A stretch of DNA of 51,939 nt, taken from Burkholderiales bacterium (GTDB taxonomy: Bacteria > Pseudomonadota > Gammaproteobacteria > Burkholderiales > Casimicrobiaceae). The DNA lies in the NCBI GenBank assembly GCA_905339295.1, contig CAJPFI010000025.1, forward strand, positions 1 to 51,939. The letters are read 5' to 3'. The position numbers and the translations under genes are program-made. Under the pieces are notes generated by a model. It did not search any database. It was given only the letters and a program-made list of their open reading frames with translations, and was not told the DNA's origin. The number at the start of each line of letters is the position of its first letter. Positions within the stretch are counted from its first letter, which is position 1. Shown here one piece after another: positions 32,540 to 40,764 of the stretch.

Positions 32540-34225
32540 ATGCCCATGACGAGCAACGCGCCGGCCCCGTTGCGCGCCGAGGCCGTTCGCGCGCTCCGCG
32601 CGACGCTCTCGCGCTTCGGCCGCGGAACGCTCATGCTCCGCCGCGCGGCGCTCGACGACGCGAGTCGGCGGGGCTTCGCCGACGCGCGCGCGCTCCTCGA
32701 CTACCACGACCTCATGCTGTTCGTGCGCGCGCATCCCGCGACACCGCGCGAGTACGCGCGGGCGGGCGGCGAACTCGCGCGCGTGGCCGGCGCGCTCCGC
32801 GCGGTCGCGGAGCGCGGTCGCGCAGGCGAGCGCCGTGCGCTCGCGCAGACCGGCGTCGCGTGGTCCGAGGTGAAGGCTTGCTTCGGGCTCCCGATCGCGC
32901 GCTGGCTCGTCGTGCGCCATCCCGGCGCGGCGCGCCTCGACGCGATCGACGACCACCCGCTTCCGCTCGCGGAGGCGATCGCCCCCGCGCTTCCTCCATT
33001 GCAGTCCGACGTCGCCGGCGGCGGGAGCCTCGATGGCGACGGGATCGTCGCGGCCTTCGCCGGCACCGGCGACCGCCTCGCTTGGCTGGTCCGCACGTTC
33101 GACGCGCTGCCGGCGTCGGGCGCGGTGCGCGAGCGACTGTTCGAGGCTACCGGCGCGTGGACGACGATCGCGCTCCGCGGATCGTCGCTGTCGCGCACGT
33201 TCCTGCGCGGCCCGGCGCACGCGCCGTTCGTCGTCCGGCGGCTCGAGCGCGAGGTCGACCTCGCCGCCGCGCTCTTGGCGCCGCTGCCGCGCGCGACGCC
33301 GCCATCGCCCGCGAAGCGCGCGGCGATCGTCGACGCAAGCCGCGGCACGCTCGCGGTGCTCGGCCGCGAGACCGACGCGATGTCGACGACCACCGCGCGC
33401 GACACCGAACTCCACCGCCTCGGCCGCGGCGTCTCGATCGCCCTGCACGCTCCGGCCGCGGGACGCCGCGGCGCGCTCGACGCGCACGTGGGCTTCGTCC
33501 TGTACCGAAACGGCGTTCCGGTCGCCTACGGCGGCGGCTGGCCGTTTGCCGGAGGTTGCCGCATCGGCGTCAACGTCTTCCCGGCGTTTCGCGGCGGCGA
33601 GTCCGCGTGGCTGTTCGCCCAGGTGCTGCGCGCGTATCGCCAGCGCTTCGGGGTCACGCGCTTCGTCGTCGAGCCGTCGCAGTACGGCGAAGGCAGCCGC
33701 GAGGGCCTGGTCTCGGGTGCGTTCTGGTTCTATTGGCGGCTCGGCTTCCGGCCGGTCGTCGCGCGCATCCGCGCGCTCGCGGAGCGCGAGGCCGCGATGC
33801 TCGCCGACGACCCGCGCCATCGCGCGCCGATCGCCGTGCTCCGCCGCTTCACGGCGAGCGACCTCGCGCTCGACGTCGTGCCGGGGCCCGCGCCGCCGGA
33901 CCCGGTCGTGCTGGCCGAACGGGCGTCCGCCTGGCTCGCGAAGCGCGGCCGCGGCGACCCGGCGCGCGCCGAGCGCGAGGCGATCGCCGTTGCGGAGCGT
34001 CTCCTCGGCCGCGCCGCGCCTCGCGCCGGCGCCGTGCACGAGGCCTGGCGCGCATGGGCGCCGCTGCTCGCGCAATGCGACGCGATCGCGCGCTGGCCGG
34101 ACGCCGCGCGCGCCGGCGTCGCGGCGGTGCTCGCCGCGAAGGCGCGCGACGAGTTCGCGTACCAGCGCAGGCTGCTCGGGCACACGCGCCTGTGCGCGGC
34201 GCTGCGCGATCTCGCCCGCGGCTGA
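32540..34225 (+). CDS. Large protein with GNAT-like C-terminal region, function unknown
   Basis: This 561-residue protein has no signal and is likely cytoplasmic. The first 300 residues are Arg/Ala-rich and mostly helical, with an early FGRGTLMLRRAALDD and an LRRLEREVDLAAAL-like middle. From about residue 310 to 450 it reads as a GNAT-type acetyltransferase-like fold: LDAHVGFVLYRNGVPVAYGGGW, IGVNVFPAFRGGESAWLFAQVL and AFWFYWRLGFRPV, although the canonical acetyl-CoA loop (Q/RxxGxG/A) is not clear. The start is ATG at 32540, or 32546. It sits in front of the SET-domain methyltransferase. Confidence 0.5.
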   Translation: MPMTSNAPAPLRAEAVRALRATLSRFGRGTLMLRRAALDDASRRGFADARALLDYHDLMLFVRAHPATPREYARAGGELARVAGALRAVAERGRAGERRALAQTGVAWSEVKACFGLPIARWLVVRHPGAARLDAIDDHPLPLAEAIAPALPPLQSDVAGGGSLDGDGIVAAFAGTGDRLAWLVRTFDALPASGAVRERLFEATGAWTTIALRGSSLSRTFLRGPAHAPFVVRRLEREVDLAAALLAPLPRATPPSPAKRAAIVDASRGTLAVLGRETDAMSTTTARDTELHRLGRGVSIALHAPAAGRRGALDAHVGFVLYRNGVPVAYGGGWPFAGGCRIGVNVFPAFRGGESAWLFAQVLRAYRQRFGVTRFVVEPSQYGEGSREGLVSGAFWFYWRLGFRPVVARIRALAEREAAMLADDPRHRAPIAVLRRFTASDLALDVVPGPAPPDPVVLAERASAWLAKRGRGDPARAEREAIAVAERLLGRAAPRAGAVHEAWRAWAPLLAQCDAIARWPDAARAGVAAVLAAKARDEFAYQRRLLGHTRLCAALRDLARG

Positions 34226-34299
34226 GCCGGCTCGTTTGGTAACATCGCCGGTTCATCCGGATTCAACGCGCGCGAACGACGAGTCGCGCGCCCGATCAC

Positions 34300-34758
34300 A
34301 TGGCCCCGTCCGCACGCAAGCCCGCCCGCGCCTGGCGCGTCCTCTCCTCCCCGATCCACGGCCGCGGCGTCTTCGCGACGCGCACGATCCGCAAGGGCGA
34401 GACCGTGATCGAGTACCGCGGCAGGCGCACGACGTGGGAGGACGCGTCCGGGCAGCCGGAAAGCGGCGACGACCCGCACCACACGTTCCTGTTCTCGCTC
34501 GACGACGGCCGGGTCATCGACGCGGCCGTGCGCGGCAATTCGGCGCGCTGGATCAACCACTCGTGCGCGCCCAACTGCGAGGCCTACGAGGACGAGCGCG
34601 GCCGCGTGTTCATCGCCGCCCGGCGCACCATCCGCGCGGGCGAGGAACTCGCGTACGACTACCGGCTGTCGATCGACGGCAGGGTCGGCCCGCGCATGCG
34701 CAAGGCCTACGCGTGCCGCTGCGGCGCGCGTCGCTGCCGCGGCACGATGCTCGCCTGA
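34300..34758 (+). CDS. SET-domain lysine methyltransferase
   Basis: This 152-residue protein is essentially a bare SET domain with a post-SET end. It has GRGVFA near 21-26, INHSCAPN at 85-92 forming the knotted substrate site, AYDY with Tyr119 and Tyr121, and the post-SET Cys139, Cys141 and Cys146 (CRCGARRC), which would hold a zinc with the Cys of NHSC. All catalytic landmarks are present, so it should transfer methyl from SAM to a protein lysine. Bacterial SET proteins occur in many groups; the target here is unknown. It lies 74 bases after the GNAT-like gene. Confidence 0.88.
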   Translation: MAPSARKPARAWRVLSSPIHGRGVFATRTIRKGETVIEYRGRRTTWEDASGQPESGDDPHHTFLFSLDDGRVIDAAVRGNSARWINHSCAPNCEAYEDERGRVFIAARRTIRAGEELAYDYRLSIDGRVGPRMRKAYACRCGARRCRGTMLA

Positions 34759-34839
34759 CGCCCGCGGCGCGCGGCGCCCCCGCCGCGCCGGCTGGCCGGC
34801 CGATAGGCCGCGTCGATCGTGCCGATAACTATAATTGGA

Positions 34840-34868
34840 TTGAATTACAAGCCCATCGGCCATAACAT
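34840..34868 (+). promoter_or_regulatory. Likely sigma70-like promoter of ahpC
   Basis: TTGAAT (34840-34845) and TAACAT (34863-34868) are separated by 17 bases. The region is AT-rich against a very GC-rich background, and the ahpC ATG is 40 bases beyond the -10. A TATAAT also occurs at 34830-34835 but has no matching -35. Confidence 0.55.
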
Positions 34869-34886
34869 ACGAATCGTTCTCATTCC
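34866..34886. promoter_or_regulatory. Fur-box-like site overlapping the ahpC promoter
   Basis: Read on the minus strand, the site contains AATGAGAACGATTCG, close to known Fur boxes with GAGAATGATTC cores. It overlaps the -10 and the expected start of transcription, so binding would repress. Control of a peroxide-defence gene by Fur or another iron-peroxide regulator is plausible. A clear OxyR pattern was not found. Confidence 0.4.
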
Positions 34887-34908
34887 CTATTTCACCGAGG
34901 AGATTCGC

Positions 34909-35457
34909 ATGAAGACCGTGGGCCAGAAAGTCGAGCCGTTCAGCGTGATGGGCGTGAAGCCCGGATTCAACCAGCACGAGGAGAAGGGCGTGTCGGCGTT
35001 CGAGCCGATCACCGAGGCGTCGTTCCCGGGCAAGTGGAAGGTCGTCTACTTCTACCCGAAGGATTTCACGTTCGTGTGCCCGACGGAGATCGTCGGATTC
35101 GCGAAGCTCGCGTCGGACTTCGCCGACCGCGACGCCGTCGTGCTGGGCGGGTCGACCGACAACGAGTTCGCCAAGCTCGGCTGGCGCCGCGACCACGCGG
35201 ATCTCCGGAGCCTCAACCACTGGCAGTTCGCCGACGTGCAGGGCTCGCTCGTCGACCAGCTCGGCGTGCGCGACCCGAAGGAAGGCGTGGCGCTCCGCGC
35301 GACATTCGTGATCGACCCGGACAACGTGATCCAGCACGTGTCGGTGAACAACCTGAACGTGGGGCGCAACCCCGAGGAAGTGCTGCGAATCCTCGACGGG
35401 CTGCAGACGGACGAGCTGTGCGCGTGCAACCGCAAGGTAGGTGGCACGACGATCTGA
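34909..35457 (+). CDS. ahpC: Three-cysteine AhpC-type peroxiredoxin
   Basis: This 182-residue protein has the peroxidatic Cys57 in FTFVCPTEI and two further Cys at 171 and 173 in DELCACNRK. The mycobacterial AhpC, which is re-reduced by AhpD, has the same pattern of three Cys (61, 174 and 176). It should reduce hydrogen peroxide and organic hydroperoxides. A GAGGAG ribosome site stands before the ATG at 34909. The ahpD gene follows 69 bases later. Confidence 0.93.
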   Translation: MKTVGQKVEPFSVMGVKPGFNQHEEKGVSAFEPITEASFPGKWKVVYFYPKDFTFVCPTEIVGFAKLASDFADRDAVVLGGSTDNEFAKLGWRRDHADLRSLNHWQFADVQGSLVDQLGVRDPKEGVALRATFVIDPDNVIQHVSVNNLNVGRNPEEVLRILDGLQTDELCACNRKVGGTTI

Positions 35458-35526
35458 CGCCGGGTGCGGGGGAAACGTCGCCGACGCTCCCCTGCCTCCT
35501 CCCCCCGACCCTTGCCTGGAGACCCG

Positions 35527-36069
35527 ATGGACACGCTCACCGCCCTCAAGTCCCGCCTGCCCGACTGGGCGAAGGACATCCGGCTGAACCTCGACGCGAC
35601 GATCGCGCGCTCGAGCCTCGAACCGCATCTCGCCGCCGGCGCCGCGCTCGCCGCGGCTTACGCGGCGCGCTCGCCCTCGCTCGTGGCCGCGTTCCGCGAC
35701 CCCGGGGCGCTCGACGTCCGCCACGCCGAAGCCGCCCTCACCGCCGCCGCGCTGATGGGCATGAACAACGTCTGGTACCCGTTCGTCGAGATGGCGGGCG
35801 ATCCGGACCTCAGGACGATGCGAGCCGAGCTGCGCATGAACGCCTACGCCACGCACGGCGGCGTCGACAAGGTCGCGTTCGAACTCTACGCGCTCGCCGC
35901 GTCGATCGTCGGCAAGTGCGAGTTCTGCGTGGCCTCTCACGCGACGCAGCTGAAGGAGGCCGGCCTCACGACGCAGCAGCTCCGCGACGTCGGCCGCATC
36001 GCGGCGAGCGTGAACGCCGCCGCGCTCGCGCTCGAGATCGCGCCGGCGACCGAGCCGGTCGCCGCGTAG
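35527..36069 (+). CDS. ahpD: Alkyl hydroperoxidase AhpD
   Basis: This 180-residue protein has the AhpD active site: Glu119, then Cys131-x-x-Cys134 and His138 in EL(YALAASIVGK)CEFCVASH. The Glu to Cys distance of 12 residues is that of characterised AhpD proteins. With AhpC it should pass electrons from lipoylated dehydrogenase subunits to peroxide. A GGAG ribosome site precedes the ATG. An N-terminal LTALKSRLPDWAKDIRLNL is also typical. Together the two genes form an operon of 1.2 kb. Confidence 0.94.
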   Translation: MDTLTALKSRLPDWAKDIRLNLDATIARSSLEPHLAAGAALAAAYAARSPSLVAAFRDPGALDVRHAEAALTAAALMGMNNVWYPFVEMAGDPDLRTMRAELRMNAYATHGGVDKVAFELYALAASIVGKCEFCVASHATQLKEAGLTTQQLRDVGRIAASVNAAALALEIAPATEPVAA

Positions 36070-36138
36070 CGCCGGGCGGGCCCGGGGCCGGCGTCCGTGG
36101 GGCCTCCGGTGGCTGGCGCGGCGCCCGCCGCGCCGCGC

Positions 36139-36504
36139 TCAGGCGGACCCGCGTGCCACGCAGGCCGCGAAGAACGCCGCGGCGTGGCGCTCGGGCGAGC
36201 GCGGCCGGTCGAACACGTCGCGCGCGGCGGCCCGCAGGAACTGCTCGTCGTCCGCGTCCTTCGCGAACCACCGGATCGAGACCGGGAACGCGTGTATCGC
36301 GGCCAGGTCGCCTTCGAGCCGGTCGAGGAACGCGTCGCGCGAGATTCCGTTGTCGCGCGAGGCGGCCGCATTGGCGACGAACTCCGAGCCCTCGATGCAC
36401 TCGACCAGCGTCGAGGGGCCGCCGCGCGCCGCGCCCGGGGCGGCGGCGGCGAGCAGCCCGAGCACCGCGGCGAGCATCGTGAAGAGCTTCGGTCGTGAGG
36501 TCAT
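36139..36504 (-). CDS. Small exported protein of unknown function
   Basis: This 121-residue protein has a signal peptide (LFTMLAAVLGLLAAAAPGAARG). The mature part (STLVECIEGSEFVANAAASRDNG, RLEGDLAAIHAFPVSIRWFAKDADDEQFLRAAARDVFDRP) is helical, with two Cys that may pair (VECIE and AACVAR). I know no family for it. The start at 36504 is chosen because it is the ATG before the signal. It is divergent from the esterase-like gene. Confidence 0.6.
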   Translation of the reverse strand: MTSRPKLFTMLAAVLGLLAAAAPGAARGGPSTLVECIEGSEFVANAAASRDNGISRDAFLDRLEGDLAAIHAFPVSIRWFAKDADDEQFLRAAARDVFDRPRSPERHAAAFFAACVARGSA

Positions 36505-36666
36505 CGCGCGCTCCGTGCCCGCTCCGACGGCGGGCTGACCTGGCGATGCTAGCCCGGCGAACGGTGCATGCGCATCTTGCCCCGCAGCATCGGGCCGATT
36601 GCGCGCGAGGTCGCGCGTCGTCACAATCCGGACGCCTGCGGGAGACCCCGCGCACCGACACCCCCC

Positions 36667-37788
36667 ATGGCCAGAAAGCATCACGCCGCGCCCGCCGGCC
36701 GGCTCGTCGTCCTCGAGCACGTCTCACGCGTGCTGGCGCGCAATCCCCTCGGCGACCCGCACGTGCGCAGGTTGCCGGTGTGGCTGCCTCCCGGCTACGA
36801 CGAGGGCACCTCGCGCGGCCGCTCGACCGGGCGCGGCCGGCGCTACCCGGTGCTGTTCGACCTGGTCGGCTTCACCGGCTCCGGGCTCGCGCACGTCAAC
36901 TGGCGCCCGTTCGACGAGAACGTGCCCGAGCGCGTCGCGCGCCTCATGCACGACCGCCGGATGGGACCGTGCATCGTCGTCTTCCCGGACTGCTTCACGA
37001 GCCTCGGCGGCAACCAGTACGTCAACTCGCCGGCCATCGGGCGCTATGCGGACTACCTCACGCGCGAGCTCGTCCCGTTCGTCGACCGCGAGTTCCGCAC
37101 GCTCGCCTCGCGCGACCACCGCGGCTGCTTCGGCAAGTCCTCCGGCGGCTACGGCGCGATCGTGCACGGAATGAAATGCGCCGGCACCTGGGGCGCGGTC
37201 GCGGACCACTCGGGCGACGCGATGTTCGAGTTCTGCTACTACACCGACCTGCCGCGCACGCTCAACGAGCTCGACCGTTACCGCGTGCCTAAGCGACGCC
37301 CGGGGCGGGTGGACACGGTGCGCGACGCGAAGCGCGCCGCCGACGGGCGCGACGACGGCCGCATCCGCCGCTTCCTCGACGCGCTGTGGGCGAAGGCGAA
37401 AGTCACCGACGCCGAGGTCCACGCGCTGATGATGCTCGCGATGGCCGCGACCTACGACCCGCATCCGCGCGACCCGCTGGGCTTCAGGATGCCGGTGAAC
37501 CTCGAGACGGGCGCGCTGATCCCGGCGCGATGGCGTCGCTGGAAGGCGCACGACCCGGTCGAGATGGTCGCCGGCCACGCGGCGGCACTGCGGTCGCTGA
37601 AGGCGATCTACATCGACTGCGGCTGGCGCGACCAGTACCACCTGCACTACGGCGCGCGGCAACTCTCGCTCGCGCTCGCGAGGCGCGGGATCCGCCACGT
37701 CTACGAGGAGTTCGACGACACCCACTCGTCGATCGACTACCGGATGGACGTGAGCCTGCCCATCCTCTACCGCGCGCTCAGGCCTTGA
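36667..37788 (+). CDS. Esterase-like alpha/beta hydrolase
   Basis: This 373-residue protein is of the esterase D/putative esterase type (PF00756-like). It begins with RRLPVWLPPGYDEG and PVLFDLVGFTG, has the nucleophile motif GKSSGGYGA, and ends with DCGWRDQYHLHYGARQL, then FDDTHSSIDYRM, which should supply the acid and His. No signal peptide is visible. The substrate is not apparent; relatives hydrolyse small esters or act on siderophores. ATG at 36667. Confidence 0.82.
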   Translation: MARKHHAAPAGRLVVLEHVSRVLARNPLGDPHVRRLPVWLPPGYDEGTSRGRSTGRGRRYPVLFDLVGFTGSGLAHVNWRPFDENVPERVARLMHDRRMGPCIVVFPDCFTSLGGNQYVNSPAIGRYADYLTRELVPFVDREFRTLASRDHRGCFGKSSGGYGAIVHGMKCAGTWGAVADHSGDAMFEFCYYTDLPRTLNELDRYRVPKRRPGRVDTVRDAKRAADGRDDGRIRRFLDALWAKAKVTDAEVHALMMLAMAATYDPHPRDPLGFRMPVNLETGALIPARWRRWKAHDPVEMVAGHAAALRSLKAIYIDCGWRDQYHLHYGARQLSLALARRGIRHVYEEFDDTHSSIDYRMDVSLPILYRALRP

Positions 37789-37947
37789 GTCGCGGACACG
37801 CCCGCGGGCGGCGCGGGCCGCTCGCCGGCCCATCCATGCAGGCACGATCCGCGCGGCACGCTGTCCGGAACCGTGTCGTCCCGGGATCCAGGCACATGAA
37901 GCGCCTGGCGGGCGTGATGGCCGTGACCGCCGCGGTCGATCTCGACC

Positions 37948-38354
37948 GTGCATGACGCGACCATCCTCGTTGAAGACGGCACTCCCGACGACCTGCGCGT
38001 CCCCGGGTAGATCCTGCATCCGACCTGACGGGAGGTGAGCGCGAGTGGCGGCGTGCGCGCTCGAGCGCGCGGGCACGGCACCGCCCCGACCTGATCCCGC
38101 CCGACGCGAGCATGCCTGCCCTGAGTGGCCACGCGGCCCCGGACCGGCTGTCCGCCGACGCGTCCACGCGCGACATCCCGGCGATCTTCGTCGGCGCGAT
38201 GGACCCCGACAACGGCGGGGAACCATCGCTCGCGCGGCACGCGGCGACGCGCGACAACGAAACCGGCATCCATCTGCGCCGACGCACCCCGGCACTCGCG
38301 CGGCGCGTCGAACGTCGCGGCGGCGTTCGCCTTCGACGCGCCAGGGATTCCTGA
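37948..38354 (+). pseudogene. Decayed response-regulator receiver domain
   Basis: A GTG frame at 37948 reads MHDATILVEDGTPDDLRVPG and then stops, very like the ILVVDDTPDNLRLL start of receiver domains. About 30 bases later another frame carries RPDLIPPDASMPALSG (compare PDLILLDVMMPxMSG) and then STRDIPAIFVGAMDPDN (compare TRDIPVIFVTAM). The two parts are joined by a frameshift and an in-frame stop. The phosphoacceptor Asp position is still an Asp, but the conserved acidic pair is altered and the Lys-Pro end is missing. It reads as a broken copy of a two-component regulator. No kinase gene is near. Confidence 0.7.
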
Positions 38355-38361
38355 GAGCGCG

Positions 38362-38583
38362 TCAGGCCTGCGCGTGCGGCCACGAACGGGTACGCTCGCG
38401 CGTCCGCGCCGCGAGCCAGTTCGTCATCCCCGTGCGCAGGGCGCGATACGCGCCGCCCACCGCCCGAACGGCCGCCGCTGCAAAGCCGGCGACCGCTTCG
38501 GCGCGGGCCATCTGCGCCTGGGCGAGGTAACGGTCGTGGTCCGACAGGGCCATGAGCCGGGGAGTCAGGGGGTCGTTCTTCAT
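38362..38583 (-). CDS. Small basic protein of unknown function
   Basis: This 73-residue protein reads MKNDPLTPRLMALSDHDRYL, then a helical AQMARAEAVAGFAAAAVRAVGGAYRALR and a basic, aromatic end. The composition is protein-like and fits small conserved proteins of unknown role. An AAAGG lies upstream of the ATG at 38583, at a slightly long distance. It is divergent from the LysR gene with an AT-rich 164-base gap, a common layout for a regulator and its target. Confidence 0.55.
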   Translation of the reverse strand: MKNDPLTPRLMALSDHDRYLAQAQMARAEAVAGFAAAAVRAVGGAYRALRTGMTNWLAARTRERTRSWPHAQA

Positions 38584-38747
38584 GCGTCGCCATTGCCTTT
38601 CGAGGGACCGCGCCGCCGGGGCCCGCCTGGGGCCGAATCGAAGGTGATTCGACGTGCACATCATGATTAAGTCCACCTTGACAAACAATAGCCTTATCTG
38701 GAAACTCATTCATTCCATTAAGGCACGAATAGTCGGGGCAACTTGCC
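38584..38747. promoter_or_regulatory. AT-rich divergent promoter region of the LysR gene
   Basis: This gap between the small basic protein and the LysR gene is far more AT-rich than its surroundings. A TTGACA (38678-38683) is a perfect -35 hexamer on the plus strand, but a good -10 is not seen at 17 bases. On the minus strand TTGTTT and CATGAT lie 17 bases apart. A CTTA...TAAG dyad near 38693-38722 could be a LysR site. Confidence 0.4.
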
Positions 38748-39719
38748 ATGGACACACTTTTCGCGATGGACGTGCTGCTCCGCTCGGTCGAGCGCGGCGG
38801 ATTCGCGGGCGCGGCGCGCGAACTGGGCGTCTCGCCCTCGGCTCTCTCGAAGGTGGTCGCCAAGCTCGAGCGCCGCCTCGGCGTCAAGCTGCTGCATCGG
38901 ACCACCCGGCGCCTGCGGCCGACCGCCGAGGGCGAGACTTATCTCGAGCGGGCGCGGCGGATCGTCGACGCGGTAATCGACGCCGACAACGAGGCCATGA
39001 GCCATGGCGGCGCGCCGTCGGGACGGCTCCGGATGGTCGTCGGCGTGTCGTTCGGCACCTATGCGCTCGTGCCGGCGCTGCCCGAGTTCCTGATGCGCTT
39101 TCCGGCGATCGAGCTCGACCTCGTGATGGGTGAGCGGGCCGTCGACCCGGCCGAGACCGGTGCGGACCTGTCGATCCGGCTCGGGCCCCTCGCGGACTCG
39201 ACGCTGATCGCGCGCCGGATCACCGACGTCGAGCGGGTGATCTGTGCGTCGCCCGACTACGTCGCCGCCCACGGGGCGCCGCGCGACCCGGCGTCGCTCG
39301 TGGCGCACTCCTGCCTCTCCCTGTCGGAGGCCCCCGACCTCGCCCTCTGGCCGTTCACGGTCGGCGGCAGGCGCACCGTGATCGACGTGCGCGGACGCGG
39401 ACGCGTGACCGCCAACAACGCGGAGACGCTGCTGGAACTCGCCCTGATGGGCCAGGGCGTCGTGCGCCTTCCCGACGTGATCGTCGGTCCGTCGCTCCGC
39501 GAGGGGAGGCTCGTCCGCCTGCTCGCGGAAACGCATGTCGCCGAACCCGTCCCGGTGCAGGCGATCTACCCGTACACCCGGCAGCGGCCGCCCAAGGTGG
39601 GCGCGATGATCGACTTCCTGGTCGAGAAGTTCGCCGATGCCCCGTGGCGCGGGCCGCCGCCGGCCGCGCGCGCGCCACGGCCGCGGGTGCGCCCGCGGCG
39701 GCGGCCCGCGATCCCGTAA
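38748..39719 (+). CDS. LysR family transcriptional regulator
   Basis: This 323-residue protein has the N-terminal winged-helix of LysR regulators (SVERGGFAGAARELGVSPSALSKVVAKLERRLGVKLLHRTTRRLRPTAEG) and a substrate-binding half (positions about 90-300). The text GRLRMVVGVSFGTYALVPALPEFLMRFPAIELDLVMGERAVD is that of the family's effector domain. A Pro/Arg-rich tail of about 25 residues ends it. Targets may be the divergent small gene or the downstream quinone oxidoreductase. Confidence 0.9.
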   Translation: MDTLFAMDVLLRSVERGGFAGAARELGVSPSALSKVVAKLERRLGVKLLHRTTRRLRPTAEGETYLERARRIVDAVIDADNEAMSHGGAPSGRLRMVVGVSFGTYALVPALPEFLMRFPAIELDLVMGERAVDPAETGADLSIRLGPLADSTLIARRITDVERVICASPDYVAAHGAPRDPASLVAHSCLSLSEAPDLALWPFTVGGRRTVIDVRGRGRVTANNAETLLELALMGQGVVRLPDVIVGPSLREGRLVRLLAETHVAEPVPVQAIYPYTRQRPPKVGAMIDFLVEKFADAPWRGPPPAARAPRPRVRPRRRPAIP

Positions 39720-39795
39720 GGCACGCACGCGCGCCGGCAGGCGAGTTGAGGCACACTCGACGCACGCGCCTGCGTCCCGCCGGCGCGACACCGTG

Positions 39796-40764
39796 ATGCG
39801 CGCGATCACCTACGACCGCTACGGAGCGTCCGACGTCCTCAGGATCGTCGAGATCGCCGAGCCCGTGCCGCGCTCGGGCGAACTCAAGGTCCGCGTGCGC
39901 GCGGCGAGCCTGAATCCCGTCGACGTGAAGATCCGCGCCGGCCACACGCGCCTCGTCCCGATGTTCGAGCGGCCGCCGCGCGGGACCGGCGTCGACTTCG
40001 CCGGCGAGGTCGTCGGCACCGGCGGCGGCGAGGTCGCCGGGTATTTCCCCGGGGCGCGCGTATTCGGGTCGCTCTCGCCGTTCGGGCGCGCGGGTTCGTT
40101 CGCCGAATACGTCTGCGTGACGCCCGACCGCATCGCGTTGACGCCTTCGTCGCTCGGCGACGGCGAGGCCGCCGCGCTGCCGATCGCCGGCGGGACGGCC
40201 GTGCAGGCGCTCGACGACCACGCACACCTCGTGCACGGACAGCGTGTGCTGGTCAACGGCGCGACCGGCGGCGTGGGCCATTTCGCCGTGCAATACGCGC
40301 GCCACGTCGGCGCCCACGTCACGGCGGTCTGCGGCCCCGCCAACGTCGCGTTCGCCCGCGACCTCGGCGCCGACGCCGTGCTCGATTACACGCACGAGGA
40401 TTTCACGGCGGGCACGGCGATCTTCGACGTGATCTTCGACGCCACGGGGCACGTGCGGTGGCGGCGCTGCCGGAACGTCCTCGCGCCCGGCGGCGTCTAC
40501 ATCAACACGAGCCCCGATGCCGCGTCGGTCCTCGCCACGATCGCCGAGGCCGCCGCCGCGCGGCTCACCGGCCGGCAGCGTGTCGTCGGTCTCGTCCTCA
40601 AGGGCGGCGCCGAAGCGTGGCGCAGGCTCGCGCGCCTCGCCGAGTCCGGCGCGCTGAGGCCGCACATCCGCGCGACGATCGGGCTGGGCGATGTCGCGGA
40701 GGCCGGGCGGCAGATGGAAACCGGCCACGGCCGCGGCAAGGTCGTCGTCGACCCGTCGCGATGA
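39796..40764 (+). CDS. Zinc-independent NAD(P)H quinone oxidoreductase (MDR family)
   Basis: This 322-residue protein is a medium-chain dehydrogenase/reductase of the quinone oxidoreductase group. It has SLNPVDVKIRAG near 38-50, GTGVDFAGEVVGTGGGEV, GQRVLVNGATGGVGHFAVQYARHVGAHVTAV with the nucleotide-binding GxxGxG-like loop, and a late GLGDVAEAGRQMETGHGRGKVVV. The zinc Cys and His of alcohol dehydrogenases are missing. It should reduce quinones or enones with NADPH. ATG at 39796, overlapping the TPR gene at its end (ATGA). Confidence 0.9.
   Translation: MRAITYDRYGASDVLRIVEIAEPVPRSGELKVRVRAASLNPVDVKIRAGHTRLVPMFERPPRGTGVDFAGEVVGTGGGEVAGYFPGARVFGSLSPFGRAGSFAEYVCVTPDRIALTPSSLGDGEAAALPIAGGTAVQALDDHAHLVHGQRVLVNGATGGVGHFAVQYARHVGAHVTAVCGPANVAFARDLGADAVLDYTHEDFTAGTAIFDVIFDATGHVRWRRCRNVLAPGGVYINTSPDAASVLATIAEAAAARLTGRQRVVGLVLKGGAEAWRRLARLAESGALRPHIRATIGLGDVAEAGRQMETGHGRGKVVVDPSR

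Noticed and set aside
34824-34860. OxyR operator upstream of ahpC
   Set aside because: The ATAG-N7-CTAT pattern is not met at any register; only a TAATT-AATTA dyad was seen.
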